A stretch of 64,000 bases of DNA, taken from assembly GCF_902459505.1 (NCBI RefSeq), contig NC_047100.1, positions 29,140,469 through 29,204,468 on the forward strand, in the 5' to 3' direction. Position numbers and translations under genes: made by a program. The notes beneath the pieces are model-generated. The model did no database searches, was not told where the DNA came from, and saw only the letters and a list, made by a program, of their open reading frames with translations. Positions 45,150-54,840 of this stretch are shown one piece after another (positions within the stretch are counted from its first letter, which is position 1; each line of letters begins with the position of its first letter). The stretch is from Geotrypetes seraphini (lineage: Eukaryota; Chordata; Amphibia; Gymnophiona; Dermophiidae).

Positions 45150-45505
45150 TGTGGATTAAAAATTATTCAGGTAGTCAGGTGGTTTTCCCTAGCTGTCCTG
45201 GTGGGTTCTTACTCTAATTGATGTACTTGGGGCAATTGGGATTGGGTGACTTGCCCAAGGTCACAGGAAGCAGTGTGGGATTTGAATCCACAGCCTCCTG
45301 TAGCTCTAACCCAGGGGTATCAAAGTCCCTCCTCAAGGGCCACAATCCAGTCAGGTTTTCAGGATTTCCCCAATGAATATGCATGAGATCTATTTGCATG
45401 CACTGCTTTCATTGGGGAAATCCTGAAAACCCGACTGGATTGTGGCCCTCGAGGAGGGACTTTTGACACCCCTGCTCTAACCATTGCACCACACACTCCT
45501 ACCAC
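45150..45505 (-). mobile_element. CORE-SINE, interrupted by a MITE
   Basis: On the minus strand the tRNA-like head (GTGTGTGGTGCAATGGTTAG, B box GGATTCAAATCCC) is followed by the MIR-like core GTGACCTTGGGCAAGTCACC. The group B MITE at 45312-45474 splits the head and duplicates ctctaacc. Confidence 0.75.
45312..45474. mobile_element. Group B hairpin MITE, perfect TSD
   Basis: The ends CAGGGGTATCAAAGTCCCTC and GAGGGACTTTTGACACCCCTG are inverted repeats. The 8-bp ctctaacc is duplicated at 45304-45311 and 45475-45482. It is inserted in a CORE-SINE. Confidence 0.88.
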
Positions 45506-45518
45506 CACCATTCCAGTT

Positions 45519-45655
45519 CCATTTCCCCAATGAATATGCATGAGATCTATTAGCATACAATGCTATGCATGCAAATAGATCTCATACATATTCATTGGCA
45601 AAATCCTGAAAATCCGACTGGATTGCGGCCCTCGAGGAGGGACTTTGACACCCCT
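45519..45655. mobile_element. Group B hairpin MITE, left-truncated
   Basis: The core TTTCCCCAATGAATATGCAT and the complete right arm to GGGACTTTGACACCCCTG are present. The left terminal ~40 bp are missing. Confidence 0.7.
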
Positions 45656-45758
45656 GGTTTAGAGGCTCTGCACCAGTGCCAAATTTACTTGCAACTTGGG
45701 CTGAGGAACAGGTAGGGCAGAGGGTGGAAATGGTGGACATGGGACAAAGGGGAAAGGG

Positions 45759-45860
45759 TAGGGTTACCATATGGCTCCAGAAAAAGGAGGACGGATTGAG
45801 ACATCTGGGTTTTACTTCTCAGTCCATCCTCCTTTTCTCTGAAGCCATATGGTAACCCTA
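45759..45860. mobile_element. hAT MITE, group I (102 bp), perfect TSD
   Basis: TAGGGTTACCATATGGCTCC and its mirror AGCCATATGGTAACCCTA bound a palindrome of CAGAAAAAGGAGGA type. The 8-bp ggaaaggg is duplicated at 45751-45758 and 45861-45868. Confidence 0.85.
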
Positions 45861-45869
45861 GGAAAGGGG

Positions 45870-46205
45870 AAAGGAGAAGCTTCTCGTCTCCTGCCTCCCA
45901 AATGTTGCTGCCTTGGGCTCAGAACTGGCCTTATCACTAGGTGCACTAGCATTTGCCTAATATCCTGTCTTGGAAAGTAGCCAGTCTGGGTTGCACATGC
46001 CCGGCAGATTCCAAAGAGATCTTTTCCTGCAGGGTTGTGCAATGGCTTTCCTAAGTCTGCCTGGCCAATAATTTTGTACGGATATTGTTCCAAGAACTTG
46101 TCCAAACGAGTCATTCCATGTTAAGTGGTCCAATTTTGAAATATGGCCCCAGTCAACCATCTCAAAATTCCATGAAATTATATATATGAGTAGCCTAAGG
46201 TCTTT
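45870..46205. other. Unassigned sequence
   Basis: Short frames on the minus strand show no domain. No repeat recognised. Confidence 0.3.
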
Positions 46206-46207
46206 TA

Positions 46208-46905
46208 TTATTATTTTTTTTTTTAATGTACTTTTCAGTCATTTACATTGTCATAATAACAAAAGGAAAAAAAGGCATTCATTAACTTTAAAGCTTTACC
46301 ATAATCAATTCCATACATAATTCCTTTTCAAGCCCACATAAATGGAGAGACATACTACAATTTCAGATCAGAATTTATAAGTAAAGAAAAGGAATAAATT
46401 CAGGATCCACCCTTATGGATCCCGATGCATTCCTAACTTAATAGGGATTATTCATTTTCTTCTCTTATTCTCAGTGGTGAAATAAAGATCATCATTCATA
46501 GATAATAAGTCATTCCTTTTCTCTAGCAATTAAAAATTGTTGTAATTGTATGGGATCCCAAAATACAAATTCAATGTTTTGTAACTTAACTAGGCACTTA
46601 CACGGGAATTTTAAATAGAACGATGCCTCGAGAGCTAAAACTCTAACTTTTAATTTCAAAAATTCTTTTCTCCTTAATTGAGTAGCTCTAGAGACATCTG
46701 GAAAAATCCTAACCAAGTCACCACAAAATTTCATTAACCTGTTTTTAAAATATAATTTCATCAATAACATCTTATCTATCTCACTCAAGCATGTTATCAC
46801 CAGGGTGGACCGTGTATGGATCACATCCTGATTAGCTTCCAGAAACTGTCAAATTAATTTCAATTGATACCAAATGGTCCACATCCTGGGCAGATTCTAA
46901 CCTTT
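46208..46905 (-). mobile_element. L1-type ORF1 region with 3' tail
   Basis: The minus frame (46510-46824) reads VRIFPDVSRATQLRRKEFLK, KVRVLALEASFYLKFPCKCL and FVFWDPIQLQQFL, the C-terminal domain of L1 ORF1p, an RNA-binding chaperone. About 300 bp further on is a T-run on the + strand (46210-46225), the complement of a poly(A) tail. ORF2 is absent, so this may be an ORF1-only (half-L1) derivative or a deletion copy. Confidence 0.7.
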
Positions 46906-46911
46906 TCTGAG

Positions 46912-46965
46912 GAACATATCGGGTCTTTATCTGCCATCATCTACTATGTTACTATGTTACTATGA
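46912..46965 (+). mobile_element. CR1 LINE 3' end
   Basis: ACATATCGGGTCTTTATCTG then CCATCATCTACTATGTTACTATG is the last 50 bp of the CR1 family seen at 6965 and 17797. Confidence 0.7.
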
Positions 46966-47515
46966 GGCTGTAATTTGTGGTACGTTACTTCATATTAAGC
47001 CTACTTTAGACAAGTATAAAAGTCGCCTTTTCCTGATCATGACAGGAATAGGTGTTCAACTGATCACACATAATTGGAAGAACCATGACAGGATTAATTA
47101 TACTTTTTGGTGGGTAAATGTGTGTACCACATATAAGTTTGAAAGAATGATGGCGGAACATTTGGGGACTAGTAAGTCCTTTAATGATGTATGGAGTCCA
47201 TTGACTACTTTTGTTGCATTACAGTAAGGGTCATGTTTCTTCCTTTTCTTTACACATCCAGGGAGGGTGGGGGAAGAGAAATATACTTTGAAGAGTTAAA
47301 TTATTTAATTATAATATTGCAAGTACATTATATGTATTATTGTATTAGTAATTACTATATGTATTATTGTATTAGTAAATAAGTTGAGGATGGGAGAAAT
47401 TGTTTAATGCATCAATTGTATAGTTAATAGTGTGTTTCATGTAGTATTCATGATTAATCAAATGTATTGCACTATCAAAGTTTGAAAATCAATAAAGATT
47501 AAAAAAAATAAATAA
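46966..47515 (+). mobile_element. L1/Tx1-type LINE, 3' end
   Basis: A short ORF2-end frame (to 47227), a 3' UTR with GTATTATTGTATTAGTAATTA repeats and the end CAATAAAGATT followed by an (AAAT)n tail. Layout and style match the L1 end at 4083-4860. Confidence 0.55.
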
Positions 47516-47520
47516 ATAAC

Positions 47521-47870
47521 AGACTATGGACTTTTCCTCCAGGAACTTGTCCAAACCTTCCTTAAAACCTACTATGCTCTCCACTCTTACTACATCCTCT
47601 GGCAACGCATTCCAGAGCTTAACTATTCTCTGAGTGAAAAAGTTTTCCTCCTATTAGTTTTAAAAGTATTTCCCTGTAACTTCGAGTGTCCCCTAGTGTT
47701 TGTAATTTTTAACGGAGTGAAAAATCGATCCACTTGTACCCATTCTCCTCCACTTAGGATTTTCCAAGCTGAAGAGCCCTAACCGTTTTAGTCTTTCCTC
47801 ATACGAGAGGAGTTCTATTCCTTTTACCATCTTGGTTGCTCTTCTTTGAACCTTTTCTAGCGACCCTTGA
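47521..47870 (-). mobile_element. CR1 LINE, 3' part
   Basis: GACTTTTCCTCCAGGAACTT, CTCTGGCAACGCATTCCAGA, and further TACGAGAGGAGTTCTATTCC and GCTCTTCTTTGAACCTTTTC are complements of the CR1 C-terminal coding region and 3' UTR. The last ~150 bp of the 3' UTR are missing. Confidence 0.8.
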
Positions 47871-47879
47871 GATAAGGAG

Positions 47880-48218
47880 GTCAGAATTAAAAGCAATATT
47901 CCACCTCTTCCCACTCCTCCCCTCAAAACATGTGTGCCCCTTCCCTTCCCCCATACCTCGAGTTGTTCACCGCCGCAAGCAACAACTTCAACATGCTCCT
48001 CTCACTGCGTCAGCTTCCACTGACATCACTTGCGGGTGCTGTGCATAGGAAGTGACATCATAGGGAGAGCTGACACAGTCATAAGGAGCGCGTAGAAGTT
48101 GTTGCTTGTGGCAGTGAACAACGAGATATGGGGGAAGGGAAGGGGCACGTTCGGTGGGGGAGGCAGAGACTAGGGCAGGGTGCGTCACTGGTGCCTCTCA
48201 TCCTCGCCATGCCACTGT
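47880..48218. mobile_element. hAT-like hairpin element, partial
   Basis: GCAAGCAACAACTTC near 47974 is mirrored at about 48090-48105, and TGACATCACT near 48019 is mirrored at 48051. The right end CCTCGCCATGCCACTG (to about 48216) resembles the group H terminus. Its build parallels the element at 33290-33688. Confidence 0.5.
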
Positions 48219-48242
48219 GTACAGTGCTAAGTACATCTACAG

Positions 48243-48416
48243 CAGGGGATCTCAAAGTCCCTCCTTGAGGGCCGCAATCCAGTTGGGTTTTCAGGATTTC
48301 CCCAATGAATATGCATGAGATCTATTTGCATGCACTGTTTTTAATGCATATTCATTGGGGAAATCCTGAAAACCCGACTGGATTACGGCCCTCAAGGAGG
48401 GACTTTGAGATCCCTG
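48243..48416. mobile_element. Group B hairpin MITE, perfect TSD
   Basis: The ends CAGGGGATCTCAAAGTCCC and GGGACTTTGAGATCCCTG are inverted repeats. The 8-bp atctacag is duplicated at 48235-48242 and 48417-48424. Confidence 0.88.
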
Positions 48417-48424
48417 ATCTACAG

Positions 48425-48662
48425 GAGTGTGTGGCACAGTGGTTAGAGCTACAGGCTCAGCACCCTGAAGTTGTGGGTTCAAATCCAATGCTGCTCCTTG
48501 TGACCCTGGGTAAATCACTTAATCCCAAGTCACTTAATCCCCCATTACCCCAGGTACCTAGATAGAGTGGGAGTCTACCAGGATAGAGAGGGAAAAAATG
48601 TTTGAATGCCTGAATGTAAACCATTTAGGCTATAAATGGTATATAAATCCTAAAAATAAATA
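48425..48662 (+). mobile_element. CORE-SINE, full length
   Basis: The tRNA-like head has an RNA polymerase III A box (TGGCACAGTGGTTAG, about 48432) and B box (GGTTCAAATCC, about 48476). The MIR-like core GTGACCCTGGGTAAATCACT follows, then an L2-like end (TGTAAACCATTTAGG, GGTATATAAAT) and an (AAAT)n tail. The end match with the L2-like LINE tails suggests these supply the enzyme for its mobilisation. Confidence 0.82.
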
Positions 48663-48683
48663 AATACAGTAGTAGCACTAAAG

Positions 48684-48840
48684 CAAGGGTGGGCAACTCC
48701 GGTCTTGAGGTTTTCAGGATTTCCCCAGTGAATATGCATTGAAAGCAGTGCATGCAAATAGATCTCATGCATATTCATTGTGGAAATCCTGAAAACCCGA
48801 CTGGATTCCGGCCCTCGAGGACCAGAGTTGCCCATCCCTG
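48684..48840. mobile_element. Group A hairpin MITE variant, perfect TSD
   Basis: The ends CAAGGGTGGGCAACTCCGGT and CCAGAGTTGCCCATCCCTG bound the common core. The 8-bp cactaaag is duplicated at 48676-48683 and 48841-48848. Confidence 0.87.
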
Positions 48841-48961
48841 CACTAAAGCCATATTTAGTGGTACCTTGGGCAAGTCATTTGCCCTCTAGAAAAATGCCTC
48901 CTGTAGCGTAGGATATGATTTGTAGCAAATAGAATACATGGTGAAAACGAAGAGGATTCTG

Positions 48962-49600
48962 TTCAAGTTTCAAGTTTATTTATAGTTTGGTATACCGACC
49001 ATCACAGGTATCTGGACGGTTTACAACATTAAAAATTTAAAATATCTTAAAAAAATAAAATAGAAATAAAAATAGGGCAGTTTGGGGCCAAGACAAGGAC
49101 AAAATTTAAGAGGAGCAGAGGGGGAGGGAGATTTGAATTACATTAAGAAAATAAAAATAAAAGGAAGTGAAGAAAAAGAGGATAAACAGGAGGAAAGATT
49201 GGGGGGGGGGGTCGCTTCTTAAAAGCAGTTCTCTTTTTTTTTGTTCTTGATTTCCCTTGAACAGGATTCTTAACTGCAATTTTGGTATGCATCTTTGAAT
49301 AGAAATATTTTGAGGTTAATTTTAAATTTAAGGAATTTCACAGCGAAGATGCGGTGGCATTGCATTCGCGAGGGAAGGGGCAAGTGCAGAAAAGATGGTG
49401 TTTGATTGAGGGAACTGTCCGTAAGTTCTGATCGGAGGATCTAAGGGCCCCAGATGGGGTGTGTGAGATAAGATATTTGTCTAAGAAGGCAGGTGAGTGG
49501 GAGATCTTAATTTTGAAGACAAGTAGGAGTATTTTATAAGTTGTTCTATTTAGACAGTGAATTAAGTACGAAGGTTGCACAATAAAACTGTGTGTCATTT
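48962..49600 (-). mobile_element. L2-like LINE, 3' end
   Basis: The minus frame (49338-49598) reads YKILLLVFKIKISHSPAFLD then LRSSDQNLRTVPSIKH, typical of L2-type ORF2 C-termini. The 3' UTR ends at a CAAGTTTCAAGTTTATTTA box with GGTATACC. It lies right before the last intron part of the GP9 paralogue. Confidence 0.65.
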
Positions 49601-49650
49601 TGCTACCCTACTGGGATGGGTATTTGTTGCTATCACAAGTCGGGCATACT

Positions 49651-49671
49651 AATTGCAAATTCTCATTTCAG
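49651..49671 (+). promoter_or_regulatory. Splice acceptor before the GP9 paralogue
   Basis: A T-rich stretch ending TTCTCATTTCAG (AG at 49670-49671) leaves one base before the ATG at 49673. This mirrors the gene structure of GP9, where a 5' UTR intron ends shortly before the coding exon. Confidence 0.7.
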
Positions 49672-49672
49672 A

Positions 49673-50317
49673 ATGCTTGGCTGTCTGCAATTCCTAATTT
49701 TACTGCCTCTTCTGTTCACGGGAGCCCACAGAATAGATTCATGCCCTCAACACTGTGCCTGCACCTCGAAGGAAGATCACAGCCTGATGGTGAACTGCAG
49801 TTTTCACGACTTAACGGAGGTGCCGTCTCTTCCCCATGAGACAGAAGAGCTCTATCTACATAACAACGCGCTGACTTCTGTCTCCCCTGGGAAATTTGAC
49901 AACCTTCAAAGGTTAAAAAGGATCAACTTAACAGACAACCCCTGGCACTGTGACTGTAGCATCTGGTACCTGAAAATCTGGTTAAAAGACCAAGCAGCAG
50001 CCGTGTCTACTAATGTCACCTGCCTAACTCCAGCAGCCCTTCATAAGAAAGTCATTATTCAGTTAACAGAAAATGAACTTGAGCCTTGCAGCTCACAGCA
50101 CAGGCATTATTGCTCAAGGTTTACATTCAATGATTTGTTTATATTGATTCTCATTGCTCTAACACTTATACTACTGATCTGTTGCCTTCTCATAGCAAGA
50201 GCAACACATTTTAAGTTGAAGGTTAATGATGAGGAGGCTTTACATCTGGAGGTTCAGCCACCTTTAAATCCCGATACTCGCAAAAGAAGAACTCACCCTG
50301 GTAATAAGCAATATTAA
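49673..50317 (+). CDS. Glycoprotein IX-like, tandem paralogue of GP9
   Basis: A 214-residue type I membrane protein with the same plan as GP9. Parts are a signal peptide (about 1-18), an LRRNT with Cys 24, 28, 30 and 42, one leucine-rich repeat (LYLHNNALTSVSPGKFDNL, about 60-78), an LRRCT with DNPWHCDC at 88-95 and Cys 117 and 139, a membrane helix about 154-175, and a charged tail of about 39 residues. Shared stretches such as NPWHCDC-x2-WYL-x-IWLKDQ and LTENEL show common descent with the gene 11.6 kb upstream. It lacks the NNS sequon (NNA instead) but has NCS at 41, NLT at 85 and NVT at 114. The frame is open 27 codons upstream, but that part would lie in the intron, so I chose the ATG after the acceptor. 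Its role is presumably receptor assembly at the thrombocyte surface; that is inference. Confidence 0.8.
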   Translation: MLGCLQFLILLPLLFTGAHRIDSCPQHCACTSKEDHSLMVNCSFHDLTEVPSLPHETEELYLHNNALTSVSPGKFDNLQRLKRINLTDNPWHCDCSIWYLKIWLKDQAAAVSTNVTCLTPAALHKKVIIQLTENELEPCSSQHRHYCSRFTFNDLFILILIALTLILLICCLLIARATHFKLKVNDEEALHLEVQPPLNPDTRKRRTHPGNKQY

Positions 50318-51385
50318 AACTAAGGGGCTTCAAACCACTGAAAGAGCGACATGCCCCACTCTAATTCTCTAGAAAGAGGACAAGAATCTCTTAATTAGAA
50401 ATACCAACTCTCCATACATACAATACATAAGAACAGCCCAAAGGTCTATTTAGCCCAGTTTCTGTTTCCAACAGTGGTCAATCCAGGTCACAGTACCTGG
50501 CAAAAACCCAAATAGTAGAACTGGGATCTGCTGAGTATGGAATTAAATGTTGAGTACTGTATGCTTATGGAACCAGATGGTAAAGAGGGGTACAGATAAG
50601 AGCAGTGGAAGGTTTAGAGATAAGTGTAGAGGTAGGTATAAAATTAGTCAGGGACCGCTGCTCAGGCAATATGCCTGATGGGCCGCCGCGTGAGCGGACC
50701 GCTGGGCGGGATGGACCTCTGGTCTGCCCCGGCGGAGGCGACTACTTATGTACTTATGTTCTTAAGCACTGGGAAAACCATAGCGACAGTTATCTCCAAA
50801 TTGCAATGGTAGAACAGCCAGGCTTCCAAAAAGCAAGGACAGCTTGCACAGAATGACCATGGCTAAAACCTGACCAGAAAAGAGCATGGTGAGGTGGGGT
50901 TGTGTGGATTACAAATTTGATGATATGAATGGGAAAATGGGTTTTGCATCAAGTGCAGGTCGTGCAAGAATCAAAGAGAAAAATAGCAGGCCTGAAAAAA
51001 ACTGCCAGCATAGTGTTGGAGGCCAGCACTCTGACAGATTTAGGCTATGCTTGAGCAATATGTGGAGAGCATTGATGGGAGAGGGGTTGAAAGATGAAAT
51101 AAAAGAAATGGAGGTCAGAACTCATATGGTAATTTGTATGCTTGTCCGCTCAAGAGAGTAGAAAGCCGGAGGAAAAATATTAGATGTGATGGGTCATTGT
51201 ATACTGTATTGCTATGTGGAGTTAAAAGCCAAATGTGACTTTAAGATGCATCTACAATTCACTCTCAGATGTTCTGAAATCTCTTTTCAGGCTTTTGTAA
51301 TATTCTAAATGTATGAAAAACAATACTGAAAACTATATACTATTCAATAAATGTACTTAATTTGTAGCTTATAATATACTGTATG
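50318..51385 (+). other. 3' flank of the GP9 paralogue with CR1 pieces
   Basis: It holds a minus CR1 3' end at about 50430-50520 (AATACATAAGAACAGCCC) and a plus CR1 3' end at about 50580-50765 (GGTCTGCCCCGGCGGAGG, TTATGTACTTATGTTCTTA). The remainder is AT-rich. An AATAAA at about 51345 could be the polyadenylation signal of the gene, which would give a 1-kb 3' UTR with embedded CR1 ends. Confidence 0.45.
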
Positions 51386-51388
51386 TTT

Positions 51389-51500
51389 ATTTATTTATTA
51401 AGGTTTATTTACCATCTTTTCAAAGAAGTTCATCCAAGGCAGTGTACAACATCTTGTACTTGGACATAAGCAATAAGCAATTACACTAATTAAAAAAAAA
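51389..51500 (-). mobile_element. L2-like LINE 3' tail
   Basis: TTTATTTATTTATTAAGGTTTATTTACCATC and CCAAGGCAGTGTACAAC are the complement of an L2-type end (GTTGTACACTGCC box, then a TAAATA tail). Confidence 0.6.
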
Positions 51501-51530
51501 TTCAAATATAGCCTACACTAAAACATAATA

Positions 51531-51668
51531 CATAAGAACATAAGAATAGCCTTACTGGGTCAGACCAATGGTCCATCAAGCCCAGTAGCCCGTTCTCATG
51601 ATGGCCAATCCAGGTCACTAGTACCTGGCCAAAACCTAAAGAGCAGCAACATTCCATGCTACCAATCC
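51531..51668 (-). mobile_element. CR1 LINE 3' end
   Basis: CATAAGAACATAAGAATAGC then ACTGGGTCAGACCAATGGTC to AACATTCCATGCTACC is a minus-strand CR1 3' UTR; it abuts the satellite. Confidence 0.8.
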
Positions 51669-54171
51669 CTACTGAAACAGAATGGATGAATGGGGCTATA
51701 GGAACCTTTAAAGGTACTGCTCCACTGAGCTAGAAGGAGGGATATTGGCAGGAAGTTGAGTTCAATGCAGGGATGTTTAAAACAGGGTGGGTGAATGTCT
51801 TGTCAGTCAATGAATCCTTAAAGGTACCGCTCAACTGAGCTGAGAAGAGAGATTTTAGCAGGGAGTGAGTTGATCGCAGAGATGTTAAAGCCAGGTTAGG
51901 TGAAAATCCTGTCAGTCAATGAATCAAAAGAGAGAAGATGTATATATTAGATCAAATGATAGCCCTAGTGAAACAGAATGAATGAATGGTGTTCTAGAAA
52001 CCTTTACAGGTTCCGCTCCACTGAGCTGGGAAGAGGGATTTTGGGAGGAAGAGAATTGATTGTAGGGATCTTTAATCCGGGTTGGGTAAAAATCCTGTCA
52101 CTGAATGAATCAAAAGAGAGAAGAAGTGTATATTAGATCAATTGATGAACCTGCTGAAACAGAATGAATGAATTAAAGGTTTCTAGAACTCCAAGGTACT
52201 GCTCTACTAAGCTGGGCTCAGGGATTTTGGCAGGAAGTGAGTTGATTGCAGGGATGTTTAAGTGGCGTTGGGTGAAAATCCTGTCATTTAATGAATCAAA
52301 AGAGTCAAAATGTGTATATTAGATGAATTGAAAGCTCTACTGAAACAGAATGGATGAATGGGGCTATAGGAACCTTTAAAGGTACTGCTCCACTGAGCTA
52401 GGAGGAGGGATATTGGCAGGAAGTTGAGTTCAATGCAGGGATGTTTAAAACAGGGTGGGTGAATGTCTTGTCAGTCAATGAATCCTTAAAGGTATCGCTC
52501 AACTGAGCTGAGAAGAGAGATTTTAGCAGGGAGTGAGTTGATCGCAGAGATGTTAAAGCCAGGTTAGGTGAAAATCCTGTCAGTCAATGAATCAAAAGAG
52601 AGAAGTGTATATTAGATCAAATGATAGCCCTACTGAAACAGAATGAATGAATGGGGCTCTTTAACCCTTTAAAGGTACCGCTCCACTGAGCTGGGAAGAG
52701 GGATTTTGGCAGGGAGTGAGTTGATCGCAGGGATGTGTAAAGTCGGGTTGCATGAAAACCCTGTCAGTCAATGACTCAAAAGAGAGAAGATGTATATATT
52801 AGATGAAATGATAGCCCTAGTGAAACAGAATGAATGAATGGGGTTCTAGAAACCTTTAAAGGTTCCACTCCACTGAGTTGGGAAGAGATATATTGGCGGG
52901 AAGAGATATATTGGCAGGAAGTAAGTTGATTGCAGGAATCTTTAAACCTGGTTGGGTGAAAATCCTGTTAGTCAATGAATCAAAAGAGAGAAGATATGTA
53001 TGTAGAGTAGTTGAAAGCCCTAATTAAAAAGAAAAGATGAATGGGGCTATATAAATCTTTAAAGGTTCCTCTCCATTGAGCTGGGAGGAGGGATTTTGGC
53101 AGGGAGTGAGTTGATCGCCGGGAAGTATAAAGCCGAGTTCGGTGAAAACCCTGTCAGTCAATGAATCAAAAGAGAGACGTGTATATTAGATCAAATGATA
53201 GCCCTACTGAAACAGAATGGATGAATGGGGCTATATAAACCTTTAAAGGTACCGCCCCACTGAGCTGAGAACAGAGATTTTAGAAGGGAGTAAGTTGATC
53301 GCAGAGATGTTTAAAGCCAGATTGGGTGAAAATCCTGTCAGTCAATGACTCAAAAGAGAGAAGATGTATATATTAGATGAAATGATAGCCCTAGTGAAAC
53401 AGAATGAATGAATGGGGTTCTAGAAACCTTTAAAGGTTCCACTCCACTGAGTTGGGAAGAGATATATTGGCGGGAAGAGATATATTGGCAGGAAGTAAGT
53501 TGATTGCAGGAATCTTTAAACCTGGTTGGGTGAAAATCCTGTTAGTCAATGAATCAAAAGAGAGAAGATATGTATGTAGAGTAGTTGAAAGCCCTAATTA
53601 AAAAGAAAAGATGAATGGGGCTATATAAATCTTTAAAGGTTCCTCTCCATTGAGCTGGGAGGAGGGATTTTGGCAGGGAGTGAGTTGATCGCCGGGAAGT
53701 ATAAAGCCGAGTTCGGTGAAAACCCTGTCAGTCAATGAATCAAAAGAGAGACGTGTATATTAGATCAAATGATAGCCCTACTGAAACAGAATGGATGAAT
53801 GGGGCTATATAAACCTTTAAAGGTACCGCCCCACTGAGCTGAGAACAGAGATTTTAGAAGGGAGTAAGTTGATCGCAGAGATGTTTAAAGCCAGATTGGG
53901 TGAAAATCCTGTCAGTCAATGACTCAAAAGAGAGAAGATGTATATATTAGATGAAATGATAGCCCTAGTGAAACAGAATGAATGAATGGGGTTCTAGAAA
54001 CCTTTAAAGGTTCCACTCCACTGAGTTGGGAAGAGATATATTGGCGGGAAGAGATATATTGGCAGGAAGTAAGTTGATTGCAGGAATCTTTAAACCTGGT
54101 TGGGTGAAAATCCTGTTAGTCAATGAATCAAAAGAGAGAAGATATGTATGTAGAGTAGTTGAAAGCCCTAA
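51669..54171. repeat. Satellite array, ~190-bp monomers, first block
   Basis: Monomers share CTGAAACAGAATGAATGAAT, GAAACCTTTAAAGGT, TTTTGGCAGGGAGTGAGTTG and TCCTGTCAGTCAATGAATCA. The early monomers (51669-52990) are varied, with an inner duplication of ~290 bp (51669 and 52335). From 53024 the array is organised in a 574-bp higher-order unit of three monomers: 53024-53597 and 53598-54171 look the same by eye. Not coding. Confidence 0.92.
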
Positions 54172-54173
54172 CA

Positions 54174-54376
54174 GAGACCCAGTGTTGTAATATTACAACA
54201 TCACATTTAAGGCTACAAAATAAACCCTCCCCCATTTTTTTTCTTTTTAAAACTTCATGTACATTACTAATAGAACCTATTGTTCAGTTCTGCAACACCA
54301 TTGGATGGTTGAATGTGTAAATAGGTCTGTTTATCTGGCCATGAAGTCATACAACCCTGTTGCCTGCTTTGGAGTA
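54174..54376 (+). repeat. Left-end duplication of piggyBac, copy 1
   Basis: 203 bp from GAGACCCAGTG to GCTTTGGAGTA recur, by eye without change, at 54591-54793 (offset 417). Copy 1 is the terminal one. Confidence 0.88.
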
Positions 54377-54590
54377 TATCATCTTGTTGTTTTGGACGGG
54401 ATACATCAGGACTAAAGTAAGTAAAAAGCTTGAAATATTTTTTTATGTGATCATTAATATGTGTAGATCATGCAGATTTTATGACATCATTGAATATACT
54501 GATTTTAAGAGATTTAGAGCTGGTTATTTCTATGTTGTAATTTTACAACAGTGGGTCAAAGTGATAGCAAGGTTTTGTCTGCACTCCCCT

Positions 54591-54793
54591 GAGACCCAGT
54601 GTTGTAATATTACAACATCACATTTAAGGCTACAAAATAAACCCTCCCCCATTTTTTTTCTTTTTAAAACTTCATGTACATTACTAATAGAACCTATTGT
54701 TCAGTTCTGCAACACCATTGGATGGTTGAATGTGTAAATAGGTCTGTTTATCTGGCCATGAAGTCATACAACCCTGTTGCCTGCTTTGGAGTA
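54591..54793 (+). repeat. Left-end duplication of piggyBac, copy 2
   Basis: The second copy of the 203-bp segment runs directly into the transposase coding region. The 214 bp between the copies (54377-54590) hold one more TTGTAATTTTACAA palindrome and a possible splice donor AAAGTAAGT at about 54414. Confidence 0.88.
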
Positions 54794-54840
54794 ATGATGT
54801 CCATTCCCTCTGCACACCACTGGAGTACTTTCAGAAGTTT

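Noticed and set aside
43990-48500. tRNA-like A and B boxes that might be tRNA genes
   Set aside because: The B boxes are followed by a MIR-like core and A-rich tail, and no cloverleaf with acceptor stem closes. They are SINE heads.
49592-49672. Upstream in-frame ATG that would extend the GP9 paralogue by 27 residues
   Set aside because: The extra part lacks a signal peptide at its N-terminus and would lie before the splice acceptor; the ATG after the acceptor starts directly with a good leader.
51669-54171. Regular repeats that could be taken for a CRISPR-like array
   Set aside because: Monomers of ~190 bp without separate unique spacers in a vertebrate context; it is a satellite.
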